48,283 bases of DNA from Alcaligenaceae bacterium. GTDB taxonomy: Bacteria; Pseudomonadota; Gammaproteobacteria; Burkholderiales; Burkholderiaceae_B. Positions within the stretch are counted from its first letter, which is position 1. The number at the start of each line of letters is the position of its first letter. The stretch is from positions 1 through 48,283 of the forward strand of contig CANCMG010000024.1 of NCBI GenBank assembly GCA_947378965.1. Direction: 5' to 3'. Below are positions 17,820 to 26,582 of this stretch, one piece after another. Both the position numbers and the translations under genes were made by a program. Below the pieces are notes generated by a model. The model ran no database searches. It was not told the origin of the DNA and was given only the letters and a program-made list of their open reading frames with translations.

Positions 17820-19508
17820 ATGAGCCAAGCCCCTTCTCCCAGCGCCCCACGCACCGGTGGTCAACTTCTTGTTGGTCAATTGGTCAGTCACGGCGTTAAA
17901 CATGTCTTTTGTGTGCCAGGCGAAAGCTTTCTGGCGGTGCTTGATGCCTTAGTCGATGTCAACATTGAAGTCACAGTGTGTCGCCAAGAAGGCGGCGCTG
18001 CCATGATGGCCGCGGCCCAAGGGCAGTTAAATGGCGAACCCGGCATTTGCATGGTGACGCGCGGCCCAGGCGCCTCAAACGCCTTAGCCGGCATTCACAT
18101 CGCTAAACAAGATTCAACTCCGCTGATTGTCTTTGTTGGTCAGATCGAACGCGGTATGCGCGAGCGCGAAGCCTTTCAAGAGATGGATTACCGCGCCGTC
18201 TTTGGCACGGCCGCCAAATGGGCCACCGAAATTGATGATCCAGCGCGTATCCCCGAGATTCTGTCACGCGCCTTTCACGTTGCCACGTCGGGGCGTCCGG
18301 GCCCGGTCGTGATCGCTTTGCCCGAAGATATGTTGGTTGAACTCGCCACCACGCCCGATGCCCCACACTACGAAGCGGTGGATTCTGCACCTGCAAAAGG
18401 GCAAATGGCGGACTTAGCCGCACGCCTGGCCAAGGCCAAAGCGCCTGTTGCGATTTTGGGCGGAACCCGCTGGAATGCTCAAGCCGTCAATGAGTTCGTG
18501 GCCTTTGCCGAACGTTGCAAGCTTCCGGTTGCGGTGTCGTTCAGACGTCAGATGCTGTTCCCAGCCAACCACCCCTGCTTTATCGGCGATGTAGGCATTG
18601 GCTTAAATCCGGCTTTGCTCAAACGTGTCGCTGAAGCAGACTTGGTCTTGTTGGTGGGCGGGCGTATGTCAGAGATGCCAAGCCAGGCCTACACACTGTT
18701 TGATATCCCTGTGCCCAAGCAAACATTGGTACACGTTCACCCCGATAGCGGCGAACTCGGCCGCGTCTACCGCGCAGCGGTGGCGATTAACGCCTCACCG
18801 ATTGCGTTTGCCTCAGAATTAGCGTCAGTGGCAACGCCAGCCTCGCAACCTTGGGCAGCAGATACGGCGACCATGCACCAAAGCTATCTGGCCTGGAGCG
18901 ACCCCGCACCGATTCAAACGCCTGGCACCCTGCAAATGGGTGGCGTGATGCAATACCTTGAAGCCAACTTGCCCGCTGATGCCATTATGGCCAACGGCGC
19001 AGGCAACTTTGCCACCTGGCTCCATCGCTTTCACCGCTTCACCCAGTTTGCAACGCAAGTCGCACCGACCTCGGGTTCGATGGGCTATGGCTTACCGGCC
19101 GCGGTTGGCGCCAAGCGCCTATGGCCCGAAAGAACCGTGGTCTGCTTTGCAGGCGATGGCTGTTTTATGATGCACGGGCAAGAGTTCGCCACGGCTGTGC
19201 AATACAACTTGCCAATCATTGTCTTGATCATTGATAACGGCATGTACGGCACGATTCGGATGCACCAAGAAAAAAACTACCCAGGGCGCGTTTCTGCGAC
19301 CAAACTGCAAAATCCAGATTTTGCAGCCTACGCCCGCGCCTTTGGTGGCCATGGCGAACGGGTCGAAACCACCGAACAGTTTGGCCCGGCCTACGAGCGC
19401 GCGGTGGCAAGCAAGCAACCTGCAATCATTCATTGCTTGATTGACCCTGAGACAATTACACCAACCACGACGATTTCGAAACTACGGGCGGCAGCGCTAA
19501 AAAAATAA
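17820..19508 (+). CDS. Thiamine diphosphate-dependent enzyme, acetolactate synthase-like
   Basis: 562-residue three-domain ThDP enzyme. The N-terminal PYR domain carries the ThDP-activating glutamate Glu57 in RQEGGAAMMAAAQG. The C-terminal PP domain has the GDG...N metal/cofactor motif (GDGCFMMHGQEF, then IIDNGMYGTIRMHQ). Length and layout resemble acetolactate synthase large subunit and related 2-oxoacid decarboxylases, but no regulatory subunit gene (ilvH) adjoins, so it is probably a catabolic ThDP enzyme rather than IlvB. The substrate is unknown. It is co-directional with the AidB-like gene after 64 bp. Confidence 0.85.
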   Translation: MSQAPSPSAPRTGGQLLVGQLVSHGVKHVFCVPGESFLAVLDALVDVNIEVTVCRQEGGAAMMAAAQGQLNGEPGICMVTRGPGASNALAGIHIAKQDSTPLIVFVGQIERGMREREAFQEMDYRAVFGTAAKWATEIDDPARIPEILSRAFHVATSGRPGPVVIALPEDMLVELATTPDAPHYEAVDSAPAKGQMADLAARLAKAKAPVAILGGTRWNAQAVNEFVAFAERCKLPVAVSFRRQMLFPANHPCFIGDVGIGLNPALLKRVAEADLVLLVGGRMSEMPSQAYTLFDIPVPKQTLVHVHPDSGELGRVYRAAVAINASPIAFASELASVATPASQPWAADTATMHQSYLAWSDPAPIQTPGTLQMGGVMQYLEANLPADAIMANGAGNFATWLHRFHRFTQFATQVAPTSGSMGYGLPAAVGAKRLWPERTVVCFAGDGCFMMHGQEFATAVQYNLPIIVLIIDNGMYGTIRMHQEKNYPGRVSATKLQNPDFAAYARAFGGHGERVETTEQFGPAYERAVASKQPAIIHCLIDPETITPTTTISKLRAAALKK

Positions 19509-19515
19509 TTTCAAC

Positions 19516-19544
19516 GTGCCTCATCAATCATTTGAGGTACTTTT
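19516..19544 (+). terminator. Rho-independent terminator after the ThDP enzyme
   Basis: Eight-bp stem (GTGCCTCA with TGAGGTAC, one G-T wobble) around a 9-base loop, followed by TTTTCTAAATTTTC. It lies 8 bp after the stop codon. Confidence 0.65.
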
Positions 19545-19593
19545 CTAAATTTTCACTAGACTCGGTCGAGCGTGATCCTGCAAGCAATTTGGG

Positions 19594-19657
19594 CAGAGGT
19601 ACCTCTCAGATGCAGCTCGCAGATGCAGCTCTCAGAGGTACTTCTCAGGTGCAGCTC
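19594..19657 (+). repeat. Imperfect 25-bp direct repeat upstream of gcdH
   Basis: Two 25-bp copies starting CAGAGGTAC and ending GCAGCTC (19594-19618 and 19633-19657) differ at two positions. Between them a 13-bp unit beginning CAGATGCAGCTC is tandemly duplicated. The first copy contains the 12-bp perfect palindrome AGAGGTACCTCT (19595-19606). The repeats lie about 100 bp before gcdH, where regulatory sites would be expected. Nothing else is seen in this 250-bp gap except the terminator at 19516. Confidence 0.75.
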
Positions 19658-19758
19658 TTCAAATTGCTCAAATGCACAGCGCGTACTGGCATGTGGGTAT
19701 TGCGCCTAGCATCCACCGAGCCTTGGTATCGTTCAATCTATTACCTTAGGAGCACGAC

Positions 19759-20952
19759 ATGGCCGCTGAAGCCTCATTTAACTGGGAAGACCCCCTCTTG
19801 CTGGACAGCCAGCTCACTGACGAAGAACGCATGGTGCGTGACGCCGCACGTGCATATTGCCAAGACAAGCTTTTGCCACGCGTGGTCAATGCGTTTCGCA
19901 ACGAAAAAACTGACGTCGAAATTTTTACTGAGATGGGTGAGCTTGGCCTGTTAGGCGCAACGATCCCCACTCAATACGGTGGCTCTGGCTTGAATTATGT
20001 CAGCTACGGCTTAATTGCGCGCGAAGTCGAACGCGTTGATTCAGGCTATCGCTCGATGATGTCAGTGCAGTCGTCACTCGTCATGTTGCCAATCAATGAG
20101 TTTGGCAGCGAAGAGCAAAAACAAAAATATTTGCCCAAGCTTGCCCGCGGTGAGTGGATTGGCTGTTTTGGCCTGACAGAGCCTGACCATGGTTCTGACC
20201 CTGCTGGGATGGAAACCCGTGCCGTGAAAACGGCTCACGGCTACACCGTTACCGGTAACAAAATGTGGATTTCGAATTCACCGATTGCCGACGTATTCGT
20301 CGTGTGGGGCAAGTGTGTGGGCGGTGACTACGACGGTCGTATTCGTGGCTTTATCCTTGAGAAGGGTATGAAGGGTCTGTCTGCACCTGCTATCCACGGT
20401 AAAGTCGGTTTACGCGCCTCGATCACAGGCCAAATCGTCATGGAAGGTGTCGAGATTGGTGACGAACAAATGTTGCCTGGCGTGTCGGGTCTGAAGGGCC
20501 CCTTTACCTGCTTAAACTCAGCCCGTTTCGGGATTGCCTGGGGTGCACTCGGTGCGGCAGAGTTCTGCTGGCACATGGCGCGTCAATACACGCTTGACCG
20601 CAAACAGTTTGGTCGCCCCTTAGCAGCTAACCAACTGATCCAGAAAAAATTGGCCGACATGCAAACCGAGATCACGCTGGCCTTGCAAGGCTGCCTACGC
20701 TTAGGCCGCATGAAAGACGAAGGCACAGCCGCCGTTGAAATCACCTCAATCATGAAACGCAACTCGTGCGGCAAGTCGCTTGACATCGCCCGCATGGCAC
20801 GCGATATGTTGGGTGGCAACGGAATTTCGGACGAGTATGGGGTTGCACGCCACTTGGTCAATCTTGAAGTTGTGAATACCTACGAAGGCACGCATGATGT
20901 ACACGCCCTGATTTTGGGTCGCGCGCAAACGGGGATTCAGGCGTTCTTCTAA
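19759..20952 (+). CDS. gcdH: Glutaryl-CoA dehydrogenase
   Basis: 397-residue acyl-CoA dehydrogenase that oxidises and decarboxylates glutaryl-CoA to crotonyl-CoA in lysine, tryptophan and glutarate breakdown, passing electrons to ETF. The N-terminal [17 protein letters not shown] is diagnostic of Gcd[20 protein letters not shown] and [18 protein letters not shown] form the substrate/FAD region, and the catalytic base is Glu376 in NTYEGTHD. A strong ribosome site (TTAGGAG) precedes the ATG. The usual partner CaiB/CoA-transferase gene is not next to it here. Confidence 0.96.
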   Translation: MAAEASFNWEDPLLLDSQLTDEERMVRDAARAYCQDKLLPRVVNAFRNEKTDVEIFTEMGELGLLGATIPTQYGGSGLNYVSYGLIAREVERVDSGYRSMMSVQSSLVMLPINEFGSEEQKQKYLPKLARGEWIGCFGLTEPDHGSDPAGMETRAVKTAHGYTVTGNKMWISNSPIADVFVVWGKCVGGDYDGRIRGFILEKGMKGLSAPAIHGKVGLRASITGQIVMEGVEIGDEQMLPGVSGLKGPFTCLNSARFGIAWGALGAAEFCWHMARQYTLDRKQFGRPLAANQLIQKKLADMQTEITLALQGCLRLGRMKDEGTAAVEITSIMKRNSCGKSLDIARMARDMLGGNGISDEYGVARHLVNLEVVNTYEGTHDVHALILGRAQTGIQAFF

Positions 20953-20975
20953 AGCGGTTTCACTTTTCGATCAAA

Positions 20976-21014
20976 AGCGGCGTGCGCAATGAAATGCGGA
21001 CGCTGTTTTTTTTT
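20976..21014 (+). terminator. Terminator after gcdH
   Basis: Hairpin with AGCG/CGCT outer stem and CGCA/TGCG inner stem separated by a small internal loop, then nine consecutive T. It ends gcdH transcription. The minus-strand hipA stop codon is only 6 bp further. Confidence 0.75.
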
Positions 21015-21019
21015 GATTC

Positions 21020-22252
21020 TTACAAATCAAATGCTGGTTCCATTAGTGCAATCTCTGCAGAGCTCAGTTTCAAACTACGCGCTTGCGATTTCCAGGTCTG
21101 CACAACCGACCTCACTTCAAGAATGATTCTTTGCGCCTGTGAGGCGTTGAGATCGTAGTAAGACGCGGTACTCGCGGCGAGCTCCAAATCAGGTCGATTC
21201 GTCACGGCATCCAGATTTAGCACATGCTCGGCCTTTGCTAAATTTGGATTGACGTCAAAGGCCGGCGACAGACGCCAGTTTTTTCCGTCAAACAGAAAAC
21301 CATGATTTCGTAAATGGTCATCGCGGTTAGATACGCAAACATTAAACACGACGCGACGAAACATCTGTTCAAGGTCATGCTTAAGCGTTGCTGGATTGCC
21401 TAGCGTTAACAGCAATCTTGCAAGGTCCACATAACTACTACCCTCACTGTCTTGTCGCCCTAACAGTGTCATGGCCGAGGCGTAGAAAACCCGCCGCCCC
21501 TGCAACCGATCAAATCGCTTGACGCAAAACGTGTGAAAATATTTGCCGAATTTAAATACCTTGGCATCGGGCACATCAAGCCTGGCTTGTAAGGCAAGCG
21601 CATGCACAACGCCCTCCCATCCACCAATATCCATGTCATCTTCGCGCGACGGAAACTTCGCAATCCACAAAGAACCATCGGTCTGAGTAAAATTTGCTTT
21701 CGGACGCGCACCGCCCAGCGATGCGCCTGGTGCGACAAGAACACTGAGCCAGCGACGCAAAGCGCTCAGATTGTCGATACGTTTGTGACTCAGCTCTTTA
21801 GCAACGAGTTCGAGTTCAGCCAACTGCGCGAGAGGTGGTGCAGACAGGCGGTGCTGACTGACAAATTGCTCTTGCGACGTTGAACGCAAACGCAAGGCCC
21901 CTTGCCGCGTGAGGTCTTGGACGCCGACCATGAAATCCCATTCATATAAATTTCGAGGTTTGCGCTTTTCATCTTGCGCCTCGAGCATTTCACTACGTTT
22001 CATTAACGTTTGCCCCCAACGATCGGGAGAACCATCTAAAAAACATCCAAAGTTACCAGCGTCTTTATTTGGAAAATAAACCCCTTGGCTCAAGGGTAAG
22101 TCTGGATCAATCGCAAAGCGACCAGAGTAGGTTAGCCAATCTTTAGAGTACTCAAAGCGCAACTGTCCATGATCATTCGAGATGAACCCCACAAGCATTG
22201 GCTTTGCGCAAAACTGTGTATCAAGCCAGACTTCTAATTGCTCATCGAGCAT
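21020..22252 (-). CDS. hipA: HipA-family serine/threonine kinase toxin
   Basis: 410-residue HipA-like kinase; E. coli HipA phosphorylates glutamyl-tRNA synthetase and causes persistence. The glycine-rich loop ASLGGARPK is at 177-185, the ATP-binding lysine at Lys199 (WIAKF), the catalytic loop NRDDHLRNHG at 309-318 and the metal-binding segment AFDVNP at 331-336. The N-terminal HipA-N couple domain includes GSPDRWG at 74-80. ATG 22252 is chosen because GGAAGA precedes it and it overlaps the hipB stop by 11 bp, a classic TA arrangement; a TTG at 22279 would add nine residues. All kinase residues seem intact, so it should be active. Confidence 0.93.
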   Translation of the reverse strand: MLDEQLEVWLDTQFCAKPMLVGFISNDHGQLRFEYSKDWLTYSGRFAIDPDLPLSQGVYFPNKDAGNFGCFLDGSPDRWGQTLMKRSEMLEAQDEKRKPRNLYEWDFMVGVQDLTRQGALRLRSTSQEQFVSQHRLSAPPLAQLAELELVAKELSHKRIDNLSALRRWLSVLVAPGASLGGARPKANFTQTDGSLWIAKFPSREDDMDIGGWEGVVHALALQARLDVPDAKVFKFGKYFHTFCVKRFDRLQGRRVFYASAMTLLGRQDSEGSSYVDLARLLLTLGNPATLKHDLEQMFRRVVFNVCVSNRDDHLRNHGFLFDGKNWRLSPAFDVNPNLAKAEHVLNLDAVTNRPDLELAASTASYYDLNASQAQRIILEVRSVVQTWKSQARSLKLSSAEIALMEPAFDL

Positions 22253-22553
22253 GAGGAGTTCTTCCGTGAGGCAAGTCAAGGTCTTGCAAACTACGACCGA
22301 GACGATCGTCTTTAGCGATCAGACTCAGATCATCTTCGAGTTGCAAGGTCGCTAACACGCGTAAGTAAGTGACCATCAGGACGGAGGGGTCGCCTCGTTC
22401 GACGCGATAAAGTGTCATGCGTGAAATGGACGATCGTGCAGCGACAGTCTCCGATGAAAACTTACGCCGCATTCGTGCAAGGCGTAGTCGCTCACCAAGC
22501 TCGGCAAGGATTTTTTCTTCGTTCGGGTAAACAGGTTGTTTTTTACTGGGCAT
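22242..22553 (-). CDS. hipB: HipB-like helix-turn-helix antitoxin
   Basis: 103-residue XRE-family regulator. The helix-turn-helix lies around residues 18-60 (LGERLRLARMRRKFSSETVAA followed by SRMTLYRVERGDPSV). The C-terminal tail is hydrophilic, as in HipB. It is expected to bind and neutralise HipA and to repress its own promoter. Gene order antitoxin-toxin with overlapping ends matches hipBA. The ATG lies only 7 bp after a perfect TATAAT box, so the message may lack a leader. Confidence 0.92.
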   Translation of the reverse strand: MPSKKQPVYPNEEKILAELGERLRLARMRRKFSSETVAARSSISRMTLYRVERGDPSVLMVTYLRVLATLQLEDDLSLIAKDDRLGRSLQDLDLPHGRTPHAR

Positions 22554-22560
22554 ATCACAT

Positions 22561-22587
22561 ATTATACAAAATTGAATTAATTGTCTA
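22561..22587 (-). promoter_or_regulatory. hipBA promoter, possibly leaderless
   Basis: On the minus strand a perfect -10 box TATAAT (22561-22566) and a near-consensus -35 TAGACA (22582-22587) are 15 bp apart. The -10 box ends 7 bp before the hipB ATG, so transcription would begin at or beside the start codon. Confidence 0.6.
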
Positions 22588-22615
22588 ACTTGTGATACAA
22601 AATTAAACGTCTAAC
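22564..22615. promoter_or_regulatory. Direct repeats, candidate HipB operators
   Basis: Two copies of the pattern ATACAAAATT ... GTCTAAC (22564-22589 and 22595-22615) lie across and just upstream of the promoter. The second has a spacer 5 bp shorter. Position and duplication suit HipB autorepression; the half-sites differ from the known E. coli hip operator, so this is inference. Confidence 0.5.
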
Positions 22616-22641
22616 GTGACTGTTTGATCCGAGCTAGATAG

Positions 22642-22700
22642 TTGCATTCAATCGTGATCTTTGGACTCTACCGTGATGTTTTGCACTCCACTGTGATCGT
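22642..22700. repeat. Three 20-bp tandem units between hipB and tsaC
   Basis: Units start TTG and contain GTGAT at 22654, 22673 and 22693. Units 2 and 3 share 14 of 20 positions, unit 1 is one base shorter, and a degenerate fourth may follow to 22720. They sit just downstream of the tsaC stop (22736) and upstream of the hipBA promoter. No ORF is supported in this 182-bp gap. Confidence 0.6.
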
Positions 22701-22735
22701 TGGCGTCTATAGCAGTCGCTTGAGAGGCGCGACGA

Positions 22736-23896
22736 TCAAGCAAAGCCAGCAGCAGCTCGACTGAGCCGATCTTGCACCCCGGCCCATTCAAGCCCTGTAG
22801 GTGGCTGTTGCCAAAGCAACTGGCTATAACCCTGCTGATCCAACGACCGCAGGGTTGCGTAAAGCACACGACTATAGGCCGCAGGGTCGTTGGGAAGCCC
22901 GATCCAAGCAAGCTGCTCGTTCGACTCAGGCGTGATGCCTTGAGACACAGGCGCCACGACTGCCACACGCTCGCCTGGTGCGAGCTTAGACGTTTGCGCA
23001 GCTACCACGCTCTGCAACTCAAACGCCTGTACCAAGCGCAGCGGCGTGTGCGGCGCGTAATGCGACTTTAGGGCGCCCGAAACGCGCGGTGCCTGGGCAT
23101 CGGGCGCGGCGACTTCTTGGTTTAAGACTTCGGCAAGTTGGGCGGCTGTAATGTGCCCCGGGCGCAACAGCACTGGGCCCACGCCTTGTTCAAGGCGCGA
23201 TAAGTCAACGATCGTCGATTCGATCCCGACGTCGCTGGCGCCCCCTTCAAGCACAGGCATCCCTTGCGCAACCAGCTCGGCAAACTCGCTACGCACGTGC
23301 GCGGCGGTGGTAGGGGACACCTGACCAAACTTGTTCGCTGAAGGCGCTGCGACACCACCCTGACCTGAGGCACGAGTCGTCGCGAACCCACGCAACAAAG
23401 CCTGTGCGACAGGATGCGAAGGGCAGCGCAACCCAATACTGTCTTGCCCGCCACTAACCACAGAGGAAATGTGTGCAGCGCGCTTCAAAATTAATGTGAG
23501 TGGGCCGGGCCAAAACGCGTCAATTAACAGCTGCGCCTCAGGCGGCACGCTAGCCGCCCAGTACAACAAATCAGCCTCGGGGGTGACATGCACGATGACG
23601 GGGTGATTAGAGGGCCTGCCTTTTGCCTGATAGATGCGTTCAACCGCTAACGCACTTTCAGCATCCGCCCCCAGGCCGTAAACAGTTTCTGTTGGAAAGG
23701 CGACCAAGCCTTGTTGCGCCAAGATTTCAATCGCGCGGGCCAGCTCGGCTGCAGTTGCAGTCTTACTTGGACTTGGACTTGGACTGGCACTAGCATTTGC
23801 GCTTGCGCTAGTGTCTGGGCGCGCACTTGCACTTGCACCTATGTCTGTACCTGTGCCTGTGCCTGTGCCTGCATTTGCGCTTGCCTTTACACTCAC
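22736..23896 (-). CDS. tsaC: L-threonylcarbamoyladenylate synthase, Sua5 type, with low-complexity N terminus
   Basis: YrdC-Sua5 enzyme making threonylcarbamoyl-AMP for tRNA t6A37. PTETVYGLG at residues 68-76 and KGRPSNHP are core YrdC motifs; SANKFGQVSPT and the C-terminal Sua5 domain (GALKSHYAPHTPL) show the long Sua5 form. Residues 3-50 are low complexity with alternating Gly-Thr, Ser-Ala and Ser-Pro pairs, coded by hexanucleotide repeats. GTG 23896 is chosen because GAGG lies upstream and it avoids overlapping purK; a TTG at 23974 is also in frame and would overlap purK by 53 bp. It is last in the purC-purE-purK-tsaC run. Confidence 0.9.
   Translation of the reverse strand: MSVKASANAGTGTGTGTDIGASASARPDTSASANASASPSPSPSKTATAAELARAIEILAQQGLVAFPTETVYGLGADAESALAVERIYQAKGRPSNHPVIVHVTPEADLLYWAASVPPEAQLLIDAFWPGPLTLILKRAAHISSVVSGGQDSIGLRCPSHPVAQALLRGFATTRASGQGGVAAPSANKFGQVSPTTAAHVRSEFAELVAQGMPVLEGGASDVGIESTIVDLSRLEQGVGPVLLRPGHITAAQLAEVLNQEVAAPDAQAPRVSGALKSHYAPHTPLRLVQAFELQSVVAAQTSKLAPGERVAVVAPVSQGITPESNEQLAWIGLPNDPAAYSRVLYATLRSLDQQGYSQLLWQQPPTGLEWAGVQDRLSRAAAGFA
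23757..23886. repeat. In-frame hexanucleotide-type repeats at the tsaC 5' end
   Basis: On the plus strand (ACTTGG)3, then CTTGCA-like and TGCCTG-like hexamers in runs. On the coding strand they specify Thr-Gly, Ser-Ala and Ser-Pro dipeptides before the catalytic domain. Like the pabB repeat, changes of whole units keep the frame. Confidence 0.85.
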
Positions 23897-23921
23897 AACA
23901 GGTTGGCCTCGCTCTGACACG

Positions 23922-25073
23922 TCAGGCAGCGACGGGTAAGCGCAGCACGTTAACGATCTGATTGGCGGAGGCAATCGCCTCAGACAGCGTATTGCCCACG
24001 CAATTCACGTGACCCATCTTGCGACCACGGCGGGCTTCGCGCTTGCCATACAAATGCAGCGACGCACCAGGCACCGCCAACACACCCGACCAGTCAGGCT
24101 CAGTTTGCGTGTCGGTCTCGTCGGTGTACCAGGCGTCGCCCAAAATATTGAGCATCACCACCGGCGCTAATAATTGCGTGCTGCCTAATGGTAGCCGTGC
24201 CATCACGCGCGCTTGCTGCTCAAACTGACTCGTGACGCATGCGTTCATGGTGTAGTGGCCGCTGTTGTGTGGGCGCGGCGCAATTTCATTGACCAACAAC
24301 TGGCCGTCGCGCAAGATAAAAAACTCAACGCACAGCACGCCTTGGTACTTCAAGCCATTGGCAATCGCAAGTGCCGCTTCGGTTGCACGTTGTGCCGCGG
24401 CGGCTGGCTGGCTATCCACTGTCGAGACCGCCAAAATGCCGTGATCATGCACGTTTGAGGCAACCGGAAACACTTTGCACTGGCCGTCGAGCCCACGCGC
24501 CATCACCACTGATAGTTCTTCTTGTAGATCGAGCATCGCTTCAAGCACGCAGGGCACGGCGCCAAACTCTTCAAAAGCTGCCAAGGCCTCGGCGCACGTG
24601 CGCACACGCGCCTGACCTTTGCCGTCATAGCCCAGGCGGGCTACTTTTAAAATCCCCGGAAACAAATGTTCACCGGCTGCGCGCAAGTCATCTGCCGAAC
24701 GTATTGGCGCATAGGGTGCGACCGCCACGCCTTGGCTAGCGATGAAAGCTTTTTCGGTGATGCGGTCTTGCACGATTTCAACGGCCTGAGCACCAGGGGT
24801 GACGCGGCAATGTTTGGCCAAGATTTTTAAACTGGTAGCCGGAACATTTTCAAACTCGGTCGTCACAGCTCGACATTGGCGAGTTAAGCGCAGCAAACCC
24901 TCTTCATCATCGTATTCAGCCTGAATATGCATGTCAGCGACTGAGGCCGCGGGGCCTTCGGGTGCAGGATCAAGCACTGCCACGCGATACCCCAAGGACT
25001 GCGCGGCCTGACAAAACATGCGACCTAGCTGACCACCGCCCATCAACCCCAACCACTCACCCGGTACGATCAC
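23922..25073 (-). CDS. purK: 5-(carboxyamino)imidazole ribonucleotide synthase
   Basis: ATP-grasp enzyme converting AIR, bicarbonate and ATP to N5-CAIR in purine synthesis. 383 residues. The N-terminal LGLMGGGQLGRMFCQAA is the PurK signature, LKVARLGYDGKGQARV the ATP-binding loop, and EIAPRPHNSGHYTMNA the conserved catalytic segment. The GTG start overlaps the purE stop (GTGA at 25070-25073), showing translational coupling. Confidence 0.97.
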   Translation of the reverse strand: MIVPGEWLGLMGGGQLGRMFCQAAQSLGYRVAVLDPAPEGPAASVADMHIQAEYDDEEGLLRLTRQCRAVTTEFENVPATSLKILAKHCRVTPGAQAVEIVQDRITEKAFIASQGVAVAPYAPIRSADDLRAAGEHLFPGILKVARLGYDGKGQARVRTCAEALAAFEEFGAVPCVLEAMLDLQEELSVVMARGLDGQCKVFPVASNVHDHGILAVSTVDSQPAAAAQRATEAALAIANGLKYQGVLCVEFFILRDGQLLVNEIAPRPHNSGHYTMNACVTSQFEQQARVMARLPLGSTQLLAPVVMLNILGDAWYTDETDTQTEPDWSGVLAVPGASLHLYGKREARRGRKMGHVNCVGNTLSEAIASANQIVNVLRLPVAA

Positions 25074-25633
25074 AGAGGCACCTTCATGGCGCGCGCCGCT
25101 TCGGTTTGACGCGCACGAAACGCACGCAATTGCTCGCGTAACGCGCTATCGGTTGTGGCTAAATTTGCAATCACGTGCAACGCCGCGTTTGCCGCACCGG
25201 CCTCACCAATTGCAAAGGTCGCGACAGGGATGCCCTTGGGCATCTGAACGATGGATAGCAGGGAGTCTTCGCCGCGCAAATATTTTGAAGGTACTGGCAC
25301 ACCAAAGACAGGCACCTCAGTGAGCGCTGCCATCATGCCAGGCAAATGCGCGGCACCACCCGCGCCCGCAATGATGGCCCGCAAGCCACGGCCGGCCGCA
25401 GCAGCACCGTAGTCAGCCATATCCTGTGGCATACGATGGGCCGACACTACCTGCGCTTCACAGGAAATACCAAAATCTTTGAGCATATTGACCGCATGTT
25501 GCATGACCTCCCAATCGCTTGAAGAGCCCATGACGACACCAACGATTGGCGAGGCCGCTGCTGAGGAGTCGCTGACAACACCAGAAGCAGTCGATGCCTT
25601 TGCGTTGGTGGCTGCACTAGAAGTAGAGGACAT
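25070..25633 (-). CDS. purE: N5-carboxyaminoimidazole ribonucleotide mutase
   Basis: Converts N5-CAIR to CAIR. 187 residues; class I PurE. GVVMGSSSDWEVM, VVSAHRMP and AGAGGAAHLPGMMA are the active-site loops. A Ser/Ala-rich N-terminal tail of about 30 residues precedes the core (which starts near PIVGVVMGSSSD), longer than in E. coli PurE (169 residues). It lies between purC and purK in the usual order. Confidence 0.96.
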   Translation of the reverse strand: MSSTSSAATNAKASTASGVVSDSSAAASPIVGVVMGSSSDWEVMQHAVNMLKDFGISCEAQVVSAHRMPQDMADYGAAAAGRGLRAIIAGAGGAAHLPGMMAALTEVPVFGVPVPSKYLRGEDSLLSIVQMPKGIPVATFAIGEAGAANAALHVIANLATTDSALREQLRAFRARQTEAARAMKVPL

Positions 25634-25694
25634 ATCAAAGCCCAGTTAAAGTTGAACCCGCAACAAACGATATAACGCTAGTGACCCGAAGGCC

Positions 25695-26576
25695 TTAGGC
25701 CACTAAACGATCAAGTGCCTCACGATATTTAGCGGCAGTTTTAGCGATCACCTCAGCCGGCAACCTTGGCGCGGGTGGGGTCTTGCCCCAAGGCTGTGTC
25801 TCAAGATAGTCGCGCACAAATTGTTTATCAAAGGAGGGAGGGCTGATGCCTTCGCGATAACCATCAGCAGGCCAAAAGCGTGACGAATCTGGCGTCAGAA
25901 CCTCGTCCATTAAATGCAAGGTTCCGTTTGCATCAAGCCCAAACTCGAACTTGGTGTCAGCAATCATGATGCCTTTGGTGGCGGCAAACGTTGCTGCCTC
26001 AGAGTACAAACGCAAGGTGACCTCGCGAATGCGCTCAGCCATTTCAAGGCCGATTTCTTTAATCACATAATCAAAGTCAACGTTTTCGTCATGTAAGCCA
26101 AACTCGGCTTTAGCGGCGGGCGTAAAAATCGGCGTGGGCAACTTCCCGGCTTGCTTGAGCCCGGCCGGCAAAGCGATACCACAGACTGAACCGCTAGCTT
26201 GGTAATCTTTCCAGCCCGAGCCAATCAAATAACCGCGCGCCACGGCCTCAACCAAGATGGGCTTTAAGCGCTTGACCACGACAGCGCGGCCAACTACCTG
26301 CTCGCGCTCGGCAGCGGTCACGACATCTTCAGGGTTAATGCCTGTTGAATGATTTGGCAACACATGCGCGAGCTTGGTCAGCCAAAAGTCAGTGAGCTCT
26401 TTTAGCACCTGACCCTTACCTGGAATTGGATCATCAAGAATGACGTCAAACGCTGAGATACGATCCGTTGCCACAATCAGCAACTTGTCGTCGCCCACTG
26501 CATACATATCGCGCACTTTTCCACGCGCCAACAAGGGCAAAGACTGGATCGAAGACTGAAGGATAGTGAGGGCCAC
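25695..26576 (-). CDS. purC: Phosphoribosylaminoimidazole-succinocarboxamide synthase
   Basis: SAICAR synthase, joining CAIR and aspartate with ATP. GTG 26576 gives 293 residues starting [21 protein letters not shown]; the upstream extension to 26711 has no family resemblance and is excluded. [29 protein letters not shown] and [12 protein letters not shown] are the substrate and ATP sites. TAGG lies eight bases before the start. The leader contains a terminator-like hairpin (26599-26617). Confidence 0.96.
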   Translation of the reverse strand: MALTILQSSIQSLPLLARGKVRDMYAVGDDKLLIVATDRISAFDVILDDPIPGKGQVLKELTDFWLTKLAHVLPNHSTGINPEDVVTAAEREQVVGRAVVVKRLKPILVEAVARGYLIGSGWKDYQASGSVCGIALPAGLKQAGKLPTPIFTPAAKAEFGLHDENVDFDYVIKEIGLEMAERIREVTLRLYSEAATFAATKGIMIADTKFEFGLDANGTLHLMDEVLTPDSSRFWPADGYREGISPPSFDKQFVRDYLETQPWGKTPPAPRLPAEVIAKTAAKYREALDRLVA

Positions 26577-26582
26577 AGCAAA

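Noticed and set aside
19532-19954. 140-codon plus-strand ORF running from the repeat region into gcdH
   Set aside because: Out of frame with gcdH, odd composition, and the first part is made of the upstream repeats.
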